51,277 nt of DNA from Fangia hongkongensis FSC776 = DSM 21703 (lineage in GTDB: Bacteria > Pseudomonadota > Gammaproteobacteria > Francisellales > Francisellaceae): NCBI RefSeq assembly GCF_000379445.1, contig NZ_KB902247.1, positions 1 through 51,277 on the forward strand. Direction: 5' to 3'. The notes under the pieces were generated by a model. That model did not search any database, was not told the origin of the DNA, and was given only the letters and a program-made list of their open reading frames with translations. Made by a program: the position numbers and the translations under genes. Positions 30,041 to 40,600 of the stretch are shown piece by piece (within the stretch, counting starts at the first letter, position 1; each line of letters begins with the position of its first letter).

Positions 30041-32823
30041 AGTACCCCCTCTCGAATCCGCCCCATATTCTGCGCTGTGTTATCTTGCACTTGTATATGT
30101 TCTTGTCGTGCTTGCAGTTCACGTTGAATTGCCGAATGGCGGGAAATATTATTATACATTACAGCACTTAGGGTGGATGAGATTGAATAAACACCGCTAC
30201 CAATCGCAGCACCAAGTAAACCTTGAGCTCCACTACCACTAACCAACCTTGTCACAACACCTGACACACCACCGATTAGTAAAAGCTTTGTCTTATCTAC
30301 TACTGCCTGTTTTTGAATTCTCTCTTTTGAAGTATCTAATAGACAGAGCCAGTCATAGCCCACATTATTATATACACTATCGCCCATTGCCTCTTTAAGC
30401 TTTTGAGAAAATGCTGCTGTATGCTCTGCCTTTGGCACATAATCTCTCACTGTGGCATTATTGCTAACAACACGAAAAAAGCGCTTAACATGACCAAAAA
30501 GTGTTTTATTTTTTGTTCGTTCAAGCTGCCCCAAAGGCATATTTTGAATCGCTGTATTTTGTGCGTGATGATAATTGGCTTTCATGTCCTTAAAATACCC
30601 CTGTTCACTCATTAGCTTTTGTAATGTTAGCAACATGGTTTTATAGACTCTTTGGTGGCTATCAAGCACTTGAAAGTATTTTTTCTGATCCTCTTTGACC
30701 AACAACATAAAATTTTGCTGTACGGTGAAAAAGCTCATTAAAAAGTCAAAATAAGAGCTATTTTTAAATTGTTCATATAACTCTAGTGATGTGTTTTTAA
30801 TAATACTTTTTTGATGTGATTTAAGCGAATAACAATAGAGTTGCTGAAAAAAAACGGCATTTGTAAGATCCTGCTTTTTATCAGATAAGTTAAGCGGTAC
30901 TATCTCTCTAGGTAAATCAAGATCACTAACATTAGCATAACGCATCAAATGCTCAAATGTGGCAATAAGTTTAATAATATGTAAGATGCGTTTTCGACTA
31001 TGCCGATAAGATATTTCTGCAATCATTCCTGATTCTATCAGCGTACCATAAAGTGAATTAAATAGTGCAACTTGTGCATTTTGCATGGATTCGTTTAAGC
31101 TTGGCGCGGCAGATCTAAGCTCAATCACTCTGCCTTGCTCAAGCTTATCCATCTCTCTAGCTAGCTGATGGATATTTTGATTATTCTCCTGTATCACTTC
31201 TGCCTCTTTATCGATCAAATTAACCGCATTTTTATACTCATTTTGCAGGCTTTCTATTTGTTGCTTAATATCATCAAAATAGTTAGTGTTCATTAATGTT
31301 AGCGAATGGATTTGAACAAAAGAGCTCTGGATAGTTTCAAGTTTCCTTATCATCTGATCATACTGATTTGTAAAGTTCTGAGCAGCTTTCTCTACTGCCT
31401 CTTTAAAATCCACCTCTGCCTTTTGTTTTATTTCACGAAGCGCTCGTTCATCTATTGTTAATTGTGAGCGAAGATAATAGCCCTCTTTGGCATCTTGACT
31501 AAAACTTAACAAACTTAAAATACTCTCTTTTGGAAGCACTCTCCCCTCTGGCAATTCTTCCAATACACTATTAATCACTTTAGCAACCTCATTCCATGAA
31601 AGCACGAGACTCAAAAGTGATAATTTAAACACATCTTGTGTTAAAGCATCCTCTGATATATTCAAAGAAAAGCTATTACTCTGTTTTCTGAGGTTATCTA
31701 AAAATATGTATGCTTCTTGCTTGTAGGCTTCAAAAGCCCTACTTTGTTCATGCGAAAATAATATAAACTCATCAACTAACTGAATTTCACTCTCATTAAT
31801 TAACCGTTCCTCATTCTCATTTGGCGACCGTTTTTCCTTGTCAAATTCGCCTGCAACACTCTCTTTTGGAAATGTTAATGTCAATATGTTACCAGCTTTT
31901 TGAATGATTTCTTCTAAAGTTTTTCTGACTGCCTCATCATCCACAAGAGGGAGAATCTCTTCATGACGAGAAAAGGGCCCCTCATGCTTTTCGATATAAC
32001 ACCTAAGGGTATTGATAAGCGCATTAAAACAGATATATATCATCTGGTGGTATAAATCGGTCTTTTGAACCCCCTCTCCACTTGAAATGCAAGCATTATG
32101 CACAGCAAGCATAACCACGCCTTGATGATAATCAAAGCTAGATTCTATTCCCCGATGCATTAAATTAACAATATCCTGTTTACTTTTTTCCATCTGATTG
32201 GCAGTGCTTTGAATAAAAGCAGAAAATCCCGTAACACAGGTTTCAAGCTTACTGTTCATATTCAAGAGGATCTTATTATGATCTTTGATAGTGCCAGTGA
32301 GCTTTATATAGTCATTAAGCTCATCTTGTAAAGCACCCAAATGACGAGTAAAGCTTTCAAGCTTATTCCTATTATCTGCTGTTTGCTGATTTGCTGTATT
32401 AACCAATTTTTCATAGAGCATATTTGCATCTTTCAGCTCTTTTTCTTGCAAAGCTATATAATACGCCTTCACTGCTTTTAAAATGCTTTGCCCAAGAAGC
32501 TGACTTAGCCGTGATTTTTTATATCCCGCTGCACGAATAAGAACAATTGCCCGTGATATGCTAGCAATATACTGCTCTACATAGCCTTTTAAATCCCCAT
32601 TACTAAAAGGAAACGAAAACCGCATTTCAAGAGCGCTTCCACCTACCCCTCGTTCAGGCTCTACGGGAGAAAAATGTAATTCCTCTTGATTGTTATTAAT
32701 TACATGCAATGACTTAGTAGCACTACTTGTTGCCATCCGCTGCCAACTTCTATTGCCATTCCTCTCAGAATACTTGGCAATACACTCAGACAAAATCTCA
32801 TCTATACGTTCTTTAAGACTCAT
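30037..32823 (-). CDS. Large coiled-coil T6SS-operon protein with C-terminal glycine-rich hydrophobic hairpin (928 aa)
   Basis: 928 residues, ATG at 32823 with GAGGG nearby. Long heptad-like stretches (about 130-240, 470-580) predict coiled coil. Near the C-terminus, residues about 847-891 form a glycine- and serine-rich hydrophobic region (LLLIGGVSGVVTRLV then GLLGAAIGSGVYSI), which looks like a glycine-zipper or membrane-inserting hairpin, followed by a polar tail. The layout recalls pore-forming or membrane-active toxins, but no family is recognised. It is translationally coupled to the 1114-residue protein. Confidence 0.75.
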   Translation of the reverse strand: MSLKERIDEILSECIAKYSERNGNRSWQRMATSSATKSLHVINNNQEELHFSPVEPERGVGGSALEMRFSFPFSNGDLKGYVEQYIASISRAIVLIRAAGYKKSRLSQLLGQSILKAVKAYYIALQEKELKDANMLYEKLVNTANQQTADNRNKLESFTRHLGALQDELNDYIKLTGTIKDHNKILLNMNSKLETCVTGFSAFIQSTANQMEKSKQDIVNLMHRGIESSFDYHQGVVMLAVHNACISSGEGVQKTDLYHQMIYICFNALINTLRCYIEKHEGPFSRHEEILPLVDDEAVRKTLEEIIQKAGNILTLTFPKESVAGEFDKEKRSPNENEERLINESEIQLVDEFILFSHEQSRAFEAYKQEAYIFLDNLRKQSNSFSLNISEDALTQDVFKLSLLSLVLSWNEVAKVINSVLEELPEGRVLPKESILSLLSFSQDAKEGYYLRSQLTIDERALREIKQKAEVDFKEAVEKAAQNFTNQYDQMIRKLETIQSSFVQIHSLTLMNTNYFDDIKQQIESLQNEYKNAVNLIDKEAEVIQENNQNIHQLAREMDKLEQGRVIELRSAAPSLNESMQNAQVALFNSLYGTLIESGMIAEISYRHSRKRILHIIKLIATFEHLMRYANVSDLDLPREIVPLNLSDKKQDLTNAVFFQQLYCYSLKSHQKSIIKNTSLELYEQFKNSSYFDFLMSFFTVQQNFMLLVKEDQKKYFQVLDSHQRVYKTMLLTLQKLMSEQGYFKDMKANYHHAQNTAIQNMPLGQLERTKNKTLFGHVKRFFRVVSNNATVRDYVPKAEHTAAFSQKLKEAMGDSVYNNVGYDWLCLLDTSKERIQKQAVVDKTKLLLIGGVSGVVTRLVSGSGAQGLLGAAIGSGVYSISSTLSAVMYNNISRHSAIQRELQARQEHIQVQDNTAQNMGRIREGVL

Positions 32824-32904
32824 ATGCCCTCACTTTTTCTTGATAATTTACATATCTGCACTTACTCCCTATAATGCAAAATCCACACTTTAAATAGAGG
32901 CTTA

Positions 32905-33978
32905 TCATGTATTTAAAAATTGCTGAAAAGCTTCATCTTGATAATTCCCTTCTCCCTCCTCCATGTCCGGCAGGCGCTCTGGTGGCTGATACATGGATTG
33001 CATATTTTGTTGAGCATCCTGTACATTCACGTTATAGCTTAGCTTTTCTTTTTTAAGACTCTCTGGCGACATTTGATATTTCATTTTTGCCAGCTGCCAC
33101 TGCACTCCTTCTTGCTGAGTTTGAATAATCTCAAGCATTTCTGACAGTCTTGCTTGATTAATCTCTTTGTACAATCCTTCAAAAGCTTTAGGAAAATAAA
33201 CTCTTGGGTCAAAATTTTTAAATAGCTTTTCCACATCCTGATATAAGATAGCAGATTCAAACAGCTTGTTTTCTTGCAAGAGTGTTGTTAAAAGCACTAC
33301 TTTTTCCATGAGTTGCTGCCAATGAAATGACCCTGTTTCACTTAATAAATTGGAGCAAGTCTTTTTAAGGTTATCTACAGCATTAGCTTTATTTGTAGCA
33401 ACTGACAAATCTTCCTCTTGGTCTGCCTTTTCTTTTTCTACTTTTTTTGCTTTTTGCACTTTCAATTGAATGTATAAACGTGACATTTGGGTAATTTTAT
33501 CATGCTGTGTTTGCAGTGTTTCTCTCAAGCTCTCTTGTGTGACTTTTTCATTAAAGCAATCACGCCAATCTTCAATAATAGAGATTAAAGCCTGCTTATT
33601 TTCCTCAGATAAGCGAATAGATTTTTTTGTCAACAATGATTCAAAGCTTTCATAAAACCACTTAAGTGATGCATACAGCTGTTTGGCAAAGCTATCTGTC
33701 GTTTGATTAAAATAGTTGTGTGTGGTGAAATAGTTTTCATAGCATTCTATTGTTTCAATGAGATTGTTCGTTTTAAGTGATTTTTTTATCTCGGAAAAAA
33801 ACAGATAAAACCACAGCATCGTATCCAAAACTTGCTCTTCTTGAAAACTCTCTAAGCAAAGATCATATAGTTTATCAAACTCAAACTTCTCTGCCAGATT
33901 AGCTGCTTCTGATTTAATAAAAAGATCCATTCGACCTTCTTCAAACTCTATCTGCTGTAACTTTTCTATTGTGTTCAT
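32905..33978 (-). CDS. T6SS-operon protein of unknown function (357 aa)
   Basis: 357 residues. The ATG at 33978 has AGAGGTGA upstream and lies ten bases after the vgrG stop. A longer in-frame start at 34068 would run 80 bases into vgrG and is rejected. The protein is helical and charged, with a Lys/Glu-rich coiled-coil segment at about 190-205 and a Pro/Glu/Gln-rich tail (QPPERLPDMEEGEGN). No membrane segment or signal. By size it could be the counterpart of FPI IglI (384 residues), but the sequence does not let me claim that. Position directly after vgrG suggests a spike-linked adaptor or cargo. Confidence 0.7.
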   Translation of the reverse strand: MNTIEKLQQIEFEEGRMDLFIKSEAANLAEKFEFDKLYDLCLESFQEEQVLDTMLWFYLFFSEIKKSLKTNNLIETIECYENYFTTHNYFNQTTDSFAKQLYASLKWFYESFESLLTKKSIRLSEENKQALISIIEDWRDCFNEKVTQESLRETLQTQHDKITQMSRLYIQLKVQKAKKVEKEKADQEEDLSVATNKANAVDNLKKTCSNLLSETGSFHWQQLMEKVVLLTTLLQENKLFESAILYQDVEKLFKNFDPRVYFPKAFEGLYKEINQARLSEMLEIIQTQQEGVQWQLAKMKYQMSPESLKKEKLSYNVNVQDAQQNMQSMYQPPERLPDMEEGEGNYQDEAFQQFLNT

Positions 33979-33988
33979 GCTATCACCT

Positions 33989-34456
33989 CTAACTATTTTC
34001 AATTTGCTGAGCACTAACAACAACGCGCCCATCTGTTTTGAGTTTGATTTGTGCTGCAGCAGTTGCACTAATAGCCGCAGCTTCTATGCTTAACTTGGTC
34101 GTCCCGACATTAATGGTGAAACCTTCTGCATCTAAAGACAGTGAGTTCATTCCAGCTTTAATAGAAAAAGATTCCACCTCAAACTCACACTTACTGCCAT
34201 CAACTGTCAACTTGCCAGATTTTAAGGTTGTCTCACCTTTCACGTTCATTTTAAGTGATGACATGACTCCCGCGGCACTCTCTACTTCAGCAATAATTTC
34301 ATTTGATGCTGCCATCTCAATTTTAGCGGCATTACTACAAACAGACTCATTTGCCAAATCCAGTGCCTGCTTTACCTTAGCACTACCACCACTTGTTAAC
34401 TCTAAAGTAATGTTATTGTTTTTTTGTTTTATGTTTGATTTTGTACTTGAGCTCAT
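33989..34456 (-). CDS. vgrG: Short VgrG-like spike needle (gp5 C-terminal type)
   Basis: 155 residues composed of short alternating beta strands rich in Ser, Thr, Ala, Lys and Val with repeating KLTVDGS..., SIKAG.NSLSLDAEGFTINVGTTKLSIEAA, AQIKLKTDGRVVV units. This is the pattern of the triangular beta-helix of phage T4 gp5 and of Francisella VgrG, which is also very short (164 residues) and lacks the gp27 part. It likely trimerises at the tip of the T6SS tube. The ATG at 34456 is 30 bases after the PAAR-like gene. Confidence 0.8.
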   Translation of the reverse strand: MSSSTKSNIKQKNNNITLELTSGGSAKVKQALDLANESVCSNAAKIEMAASNEIIAEVESAAGVMSSLKMNVKGETTLKSGKLTVDGSKCEFEVESFSIKAGMNSLSLDAEGFTINVGTTKLSIEAAAISATAAAQIKLKTDGRVVVSAQQIENS

Positions 34457-34486
34457 AGCTTTACTCTTTTTATGTTATTTTATCTT

Positions 34487-37198
34487 TTAATACTGTGTCT
34501 CTGAGGCATCTTGGTTTGGATTCGTTGCTTGTAATTTAACACTTGGACAAAGTGCACAGGTCAATTTGCTTTTTTCAGTGACCGTGGGTAAATAATCCGC
34601 TTGCACCTTAAAACAAGTTTGCTCATAGGGCATAAAGGTAGCTAAACACATTGTTGGTAAAGTTACGGTCGCCGCTAAATTTGGATTTGAGGGGTTATTA
34701 CAACATAAACCACCTGGCATAAAATTCACCCCCGGCAAGGAGTCCACTTGTGTAATCATTGTTTTGCCAATGCCATAGTTAATTCCAATGGGTGCTTTAT
34801 GTACCATAAACGGCTGTACCGATGAAGGGCACATAAAGCTTGCACCATTTGCAACACCATAGGAGGAGAACTTTGGCATTGCAAATGCAAAATTTAAACA
34901 AGATAACGCGCCCCCCAAAGATGGCAGCGCTGGCATACCAACTGGCCAAAGGTTCATAAAGCCATTTAGCATCCCTGATAACATTCCTTTTAAATCTGGA
35001 AAGTTCATCGTTGGCATATCAAAACTTGGCATATTTGGAAACTGTGGTTTGAAGATATTTGGCATTTGCGGAATAGGAATATTAAAGTTTGGCATGCTTA
35101 ACATCATGGCGCTAAAGTCCATGTTAAAACTAAACATCATAGACAAATCAAAGCTAAAGCAGTTTTTAAGCATATTTAATAAATCTAAAAGCTTACTTAG
35201 AAGCCCCATTAATAGGCCTGCTAGATCTGGTAGCTCCAACATCATAGACAAATCAAAGTCAAATAGAAAATTCAAATTAGGCAACGATGGTAGGCTCAGT
35301 GATAAATCAGGAAAGGCTAAAAATATATCTGGCAAGGCGATATCACATAAATTCGCATCAATATTGCCACATAAATCATCTATCTGTGGTAGCTGGCTTG
35401 CCATCAGCGCACCTAAATTAGGTGTATTAATCGTTGGCATCGCGGGCGGCGTAATGCTTGGCAAAGTAGGTGTTTGAAAGCTCGGAATATTAACACCAGG
35501 CATTGTAATATCAGGCGCCACTGGCAATGCTTGAAATGAGCCGAATGCATTTTGAAGGTCAGGCTTATTAGGTAAATTTACATTCATGCTACCTATCTGC
35601 CCCTTATTGAAGGAAGGTTTAAAGTCATTTTTACTTAAACCTGAATGCATATTACTTAAACTTGCAAACTGATCTTTTGCATTTGAGCCAAAGTTTACAT
35701 TTGAACTGCTTGATAATGAGGCATTGGACAATGAAGAAAAGTCACCGCCAGAGATATTCATATTCCCACCTGACAGCCCGGCATTACCGCCTGACACACT
35801 GCCATTGCCTAAATTTAGATTGGGGCTTAGCGATCCTGATCCACTGTCCATATCTAGGTTCATATTACCAAGCTCATTAGCAGATAGATCACCCATTGAA
35901 GCTGCTTGAGATAATGCATCAAACTGACTTTGTGCTGCATTGGTATAGCTATCAGTGGATAATGAGGATAGATTTCCAGCATTGTTTACCTGCTCTGTAA
36001 ACTGCTGATTAAACCCACCCACCTGATCAGATAGACCATTTAGTGCTTCATTTTGGCCAAAGTTGGTATTATTTGCGATATTGGTTGCATCATTCATTGC
36101 AGATTGTGCTTTATTCAGCTCTGAAAGCGCACTGGGGGCATGTAAATCTTGGCAACAACCAATCATTCCACCAAGCGCGGCAAGTGAGCCATCAACAATC
36201 AAAAGCTTATCTTGAATATCTAATGCTGGGCTTATTTTTGCTTGTTGGTTTAGTGAAGACGTCATCCCTACAGCCGCGGGGGCTTCAATGCCTGATTTAA
36301 TTACAACCGGATCAGCAGAACTTGGTATTGGACTGCCTTTTAAATCACTTAACTGCCCCTTTAAATCATGATTATTTGAATAACTGGCATTGTCGGCTAA
36401 ACCATCGATAATCTCTGGATATAGTAATGCGTTTTCTCGCTGTAATGCTGCTTTATGTTCAATGACTTTATCAGATGCTCTTTGATCTTCAGGCAAACGA
36501 TGCATATTTTGTATTTCACGATCATTGTTGCGATATGTCCGCATTTTATGGCGAAGTGAGGTAATTTTATCACCATGATTTGAGGTTTTATCATACTCAC
36601 TAAAAGCTGTTGCACTTTGCGAGAAATGATTATTTTGCTGACTAAAACGTTCTTTATGCTGTGCATCCAAAGCATTTAATAGTTTTTCTGACTTTTGTGG
36701 ATTATCCTGATGCTCCGCTTTTATTTCCTTTCTTTTGGCAAAATAGTTTTTTGCTAGAAGATTATTTTGCTCAATCGGTTGATGCAGCGCCAATATATTT
36801 GCTTTCATTTCTGGATCGCTAGAATACCCCCCTAGCATGGAAGTATATTCACTTAATGCTTGGTGCATCTGAAGATTATGATAGGCAAGTGGACATCTAG
36901 AGGAAAGTGCATGCGCGTTTGTGCTTTTTTCAATGCACTGATCAACATAATTTTTTCGCTCTTCGGCTGATTGCATGGTTGAGAGATCTTGGGTGAATTT
37001 CTCATTAAAAACCTCTTTCTCTGGGCAGTGATACAATGGCTCATCAAGTGCACTTTCAAACTTTGAGTGGTGAAAGAAAAGTTTATAATAAGGCGTTTTA
37101 AAATCAGACACCTCAGGATGTGAGGCGGTGAAATGATCAAAAGAATCATATTCTTTAAAATAGGCCTTTAGCTGTTCATATGTCATATGTTCACACAT
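34487..37198 (-). CDS. Giant PAAR-like (DUF4280) spike-tip protein with long N-terminal extension
   Basis: 903 residues from the ATG at 37198 (GGTGG seven bases upstream; a GTG nine bases earlier is weaker). Residues about 780-890 match DUF4280/PAAR-like domains: GVANGASFMC, then MPGGLCC.NPSNPNLAA, MPYEQTC and KSKLTCALC, with cysteines at typical places. FPI IglG is a small protein with this domain, so this is the IglG counterpart with a huge extension. The extension has a charged helical N-terminus (about 1-270), a Gly/Ser/Asn-rich linker (about 400-530), a Pro-rich stretch and a Leu/Met/Phe/Pro-rich region (about 620-760) with a repeated FDLSMM motif. The extension may carry cargo or insert into membranes; inference. 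Confidence 0.82.
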   Translation of the reverse strand: MCEHMTYEQLKAYFKEYDSFDHFTASHPEVSDFKTPYYKLFFHHSKFESALDEPLYHCPEKEVFNEKFTQDLSTMQSAEERKNYVDQCIEKSTNAHALSSRCPLAYHNLQMHQALSEYTSMLGGYSSDPEMKANILALHQPIEQNNLLAKNYFAKRKEIKAEHQDNPQKSEKLLNALDAQHKERFSQQNNHFSQSATAFSEYDKTSNHGDKITSLRHKMRTYRNNDREIQNMHRLPEDQRASDKVIEHKAALQRENALLYPEIIDGLADNASYSNNHDLKGQLSDLKGSPIPSSADPVVIKSGIEAPAAVGMTSSLNQQAKISPALDIQDKLLIVDGSLAALGGMIGCCQDLHAPSALSELNKAQSAMNDATNIANNTNFGQNEALNGLSDQVGGFNQQFTEQVNNAGNLSSLSTDSYTNAAQSQFDALSQAASMGDLSANELGNMNLDMDSGSGSLSPNLNLGNGSVSGGNAGLSGGNMNISGGDFSSLSNASLSSSSNVNFGSNAKDQFASLSNMHSGLSKNDFKPSFNKGQIGSMNVNLPNKPDLQNAFGSFQALPVAPDITMPGVNIPSFQTPTLPSITPPAMPTINTPNLGALMASQLPQIDDLCGNIDANLCDIALPDIFLAFPDLSLSLPSLPNLNFLFDFDLSMMLELPDLAGLLMGLLSKLLDLLNMLKNCFSFDLSMMFSFNMDFSAMMLSMPNFNIPIPQMPNIFKPQFPNMPSFDMPTMNFPDLKGMLSGMLNGFMNLWPVGMPALPSLGGALSCLNFAFAMPKFSSYGVANGASFMCPSSVQPFMVHKAPIGINYGIGKTMITQVDSLPGVNFMPGGLCCNNPSNPNLAATVTLPTMCLATFMPYEQTCFKVQADYLPTVTEKSKLTCALCPSVKLQATNPNQDASETQY
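35133..35258. repeat. 21-base direct repeat inside the PAAR-like gene
   Basis: The same 21 bases occur at 35133-35153 and 35238-35258, 105 bases apart. Both encode the FDLSMM hydrophobic motif of the PAAR-like protein, indicating an internal duplication of about 35 codons that has since diverged elsewhere. Confidence 0.85.
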
Positions 37199-37213
37199 GA
37201 TTTCCACCTTTAG

Positions 37214-37612
37214 TTATGATTGAACCTCAATCTTATTCAGTTGCTGAGAAAAGTTTACAGAAGATTTATTTGCAGGTAATAAAAATGACCATGAATTCGC
37301 ATCTAACTGATTTGATAAAAAATATACTCCAATATATTTTGAGCCTTCATTTGTTTTCACTTTAACACTTGTTCCTTTTCCGGGTGTTATCATAAAAGAC
37401 TGCCATTTTTGATCGACAAGATTTTGATACACCGATACTGGCGTTGCCTTCATATAGCCATCTAATGACTCATCTTGATTTACCACCATATAAAACGTGT
37501 TACTATTATTAAACGTCGGTTGTGTCTGTACGGACAATATTTTTTCATCTACTGTGCTACATCCTGAAAGAATCAAGATAATTAGTAACAAGATATATCT
37601 ATATACTTTCAC
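37214..37612 (-). CDS. tssJ: T6SS outer-membrane lipoprotein TssJ/IglE
   Basis: 132 residues starting at a GTG (37612) supported by GGAG six bases upstream. The lipobox LSGC puts the lipidated cysteine at residue 18. The rest is a small beta-rich domain, as in TssJ and Francisella IglE (about 125 residues). It would anchor the membrane complex to the outer membrane and contact the periplasmic part of PdpB/TssM. It starts nine bases after that gene and 15 bases before the PAAR-like gene. Confidence 0.82.
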   Translation of the reverse strand: MKVYRYILLLIILILSGCSTVDEKILSVQTQPTFNNSNTFYMVVNQDESLDGYMKATPVSVYQNLVDQKWQSFMITPGKGTSVKVKTNEGSKYIGVYFLSNQLDANSWSFLLPANKSSVNFSQQLNKIEVQS

Positions 37613-37621
37613 TCAAAACTC

Positions 37622-40600
37622 CTATAGCGCTATGCCCGGTAAGCTAACTTCAAATGCAACACTTTGCTGGGTTTTTGGAATATCTAATTTCCAGAGACCT
37701 TGCTTTTCCTGCTGATGGTAGGCAAGAAGAAAAGCGAATAAATCAGGGTAGTTTTTCTGAACCTTGACCACTTGACCATTTGTCAGTATAAATCCAGCGG
37801 TGAACACCACAGGTTTCCACCATTTCACCTGATGATCAATCCAACCCACATCAGCATTAATGCCATAAATATTAAAATCATTTAATTGAACAAAAGAGAA
37901 TTTCACACCTTCACCTGATGGCAGCTCACTGGCATGATTTCCAAGCTTAACCTTAACATCGATTGCTTTATTCACTCCTTTACTTTGTAATTTTTGCACT
38001 AATGCTTGAAGCTTTGTTAGCTCTGATAGTTGATCAGGGGTTAATAAGCAGCCAACCTGCGGCAATGGCTTACAACTATATTGACCATTTTGAACTTGAT
38101 ATAACCCCTGAATGTAATTCAAAAATTGCTTATATCTGCTATTTGCATTGAAAATATAGTCATTTAATACAGCCGGCGTCAGAGACTGATCAGCATTAAT
38201 ATTAACCGGGTAGTAACTGTTTAAAATGCTGAAATCCTCGGCGTGTAAGTCATGCCACATGATATTAATGTTTTCTTTCATCTCCATCACCCCCAAAGAT
38301 TTTACTACCATCAGCGGCGCTGAAAGGCTTTGTTGGATCTTTCCTGTGACTTTAGATTGCTTTAAATACCCATCTAAAACTTGCAAATATGAGCCTTTAT
38401 CTTGATGCAGTAATTTAGAGGTTATTTCATAGATAGCATATTCATCATGACTTAAATCCTGAGAGATTTCATGGAACACTGCTAAGTAGTTGGCAAAGCT
38501 ATTTTCATTGGCAAGATACGCATTTAAATCTTTAAAATATTTTTCAATTTGTTTTGCTTCAGGAAAGGTCTTACTTGCTATATTTTCTGTATTCTCCTGA
38601 TAAAAGGCACGTATCAAATTCCACCTTTCTTTTGAAGCCACCTGACTTAAATATACCTTTAAAGCATTAACCGACTGACCTGCCATCTTCTCCATATTGT
38701 CAGAAGCGATGGTGTTGGTTAACAGTTGTGTGTAGGTTTGCTTATACGATGCTACATACTGCGCTATGATATTATCCTTCCAAGCATCTAAGCTTGACAT
38801 ATCCGCATAGCGAGAGAGCGATCGACTGAGTGTATTAAATGCCGTGATTATTTTTGACACATAGCTTTGAATACCGAGCTGTGTATAAATAAGCGGAACA
38901 TTATTGCCTTGAAAACTAATATCTTTAAGTCCACCTTCTCCTGACACAACCACAAGTGAATTGGCATTAATCACTTCGCTTGTCAGTGTATTAATTTTGG
39001 CTCTAACGATACTAAGACCCACTTCTTTATCAAGCGGTGTGCCTTTTTCGATATAATTTTGAGCTAATGATTTAATCGATTTTAATCCCTCAACCACACT
39101 ATCTAATGAAACGTTTGTTTCGCTTGAGAATAATGTATGCATCGTTGATGAGTTAAAGATGCTCTGCAAGGTTGAAAAATATTTAAATGCACCAGCATGC
39201 GGATTATTTAACTTGCTAATATCAACACTACCTCCCAATGGCTCTATAGCCGTATGATCTGTTTTTAATAAAGCAATCACGACATCTGATTTTAATAATG
39301 GGATAAATTGTGTATCAATGTATTTTTGCCAATCATTGATTGATACTGATTTAGAATAAAGAAGGTAGTCAAAATAAGCATGGTCTATATATAGGTTTTG
39401 ACTATTTTTTTGAATACTATCTCTTATTCCACTAATGAATTTTTCCCTTTCTTCTCCTGAAAATACGCTGTTTGTGCTGGTAATTGCCAAAATAGCATCA
39501 TGATCAAGCCCTGTTATTTTCTCCCAAAGATAGCTGTTTCTCGCAATAATCCCTTTTGCTTTTTTATTATCTGACAATACTAAATAAGATAACAAAACCG
39601 CATCCACCTGTGATAGTTTTGTATAATCTTTATTGCTAAGGATAGATAGATAATGCTCTGCATACGCTGATTCAACATAATTATTTTTAAACCGCTTAGG
39701 TAGAATTCCTGAAGCTGATACAGGATTTTTCTTAATATACGCATTGTACATATTTGAGACATCTTCAGGCTGGGTTGCACCACCTTGCTCTAACACTGAT
39801 TCAAACTGGTTTACATTCTGACTGAAGTTAATCGCTGAGATGACAAGTGACACAGAGCCAACTGTCAACACACCACCACCAATTAAAGAGAAAAGCATTT
39901 TATAATTGGTCGATTTAATCTCTTTTATCGGTTTAATTTTGAAATTAAATAAGTGCTGGTTTGCGGTTGAACGGAAGCTTGGCAAATAAATAATGCTTTT
40001 AACAAGTTCAATATCTTGAGACCCCTCAACAAAATAGCGATAAAACCGCTCCATATCTTCTGCGAATACTACACTTTTACTAATATAGTTTTCAATTGCC
40101 TGAAGCGCTGTTGTATTTCCCTTAATCGACTGATATAACTCAATCATATTATCATTAACTAAATTTGTCAGAGCATATTTGAAATGCTTATGTACACTAC
40201 GGTATGTATTTTTGCTAACATCTAAAGCACAAGAAGGATGATATAAAATATTATGCGCATATGTCATATAGCTCTCAAAATCCTCAACCTCAGAGGTATC
40301 AAGTGATAGCGCAAATACTGTGTTTGAAAAAAAGCTGCACATTAGCGCCGATACAGTCGCTGCTTTTTGGGATAGTTGTGTTGGTTTTGCATGTAAAATA
40401 ACAATTGGTTGCCTGCGATAGCGTTTTGATAACAACAGCCAAAATTGCTTCAGTTGCACGGCATCAAATGCATCTATATTTCTTAGTTCTTGCACAAAGA
40501 ATCCACTTGAAATATTCAAACGATAATTATCATTTAAATACGACTCTTTATGTCCAGTGATAATTTCTCCAAGACCTGTTTCTTGTTGTAGCATTTCATC

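Noticed and set aside
32905-34068. Longer start for the 357-residue protein (387 residues)
   Set aside because: It would overlap vgrG by 80 bases, while the ATG at 33978 has an AGAGGTGA site.
34038-34490. Plus-strand 150-residue open frame opposite vgrG
   Set aside because: It is the antisense shadow of the vgrG beta-helix gene, has no ribosome site and runs against the tight operon.
35049-35477. Plus-strand 142-residue open frame opposite the PAAR-like gene
   Set aside because: Antisense shadow produced by the biased composition of the Met/Leu/Pro-rich region.
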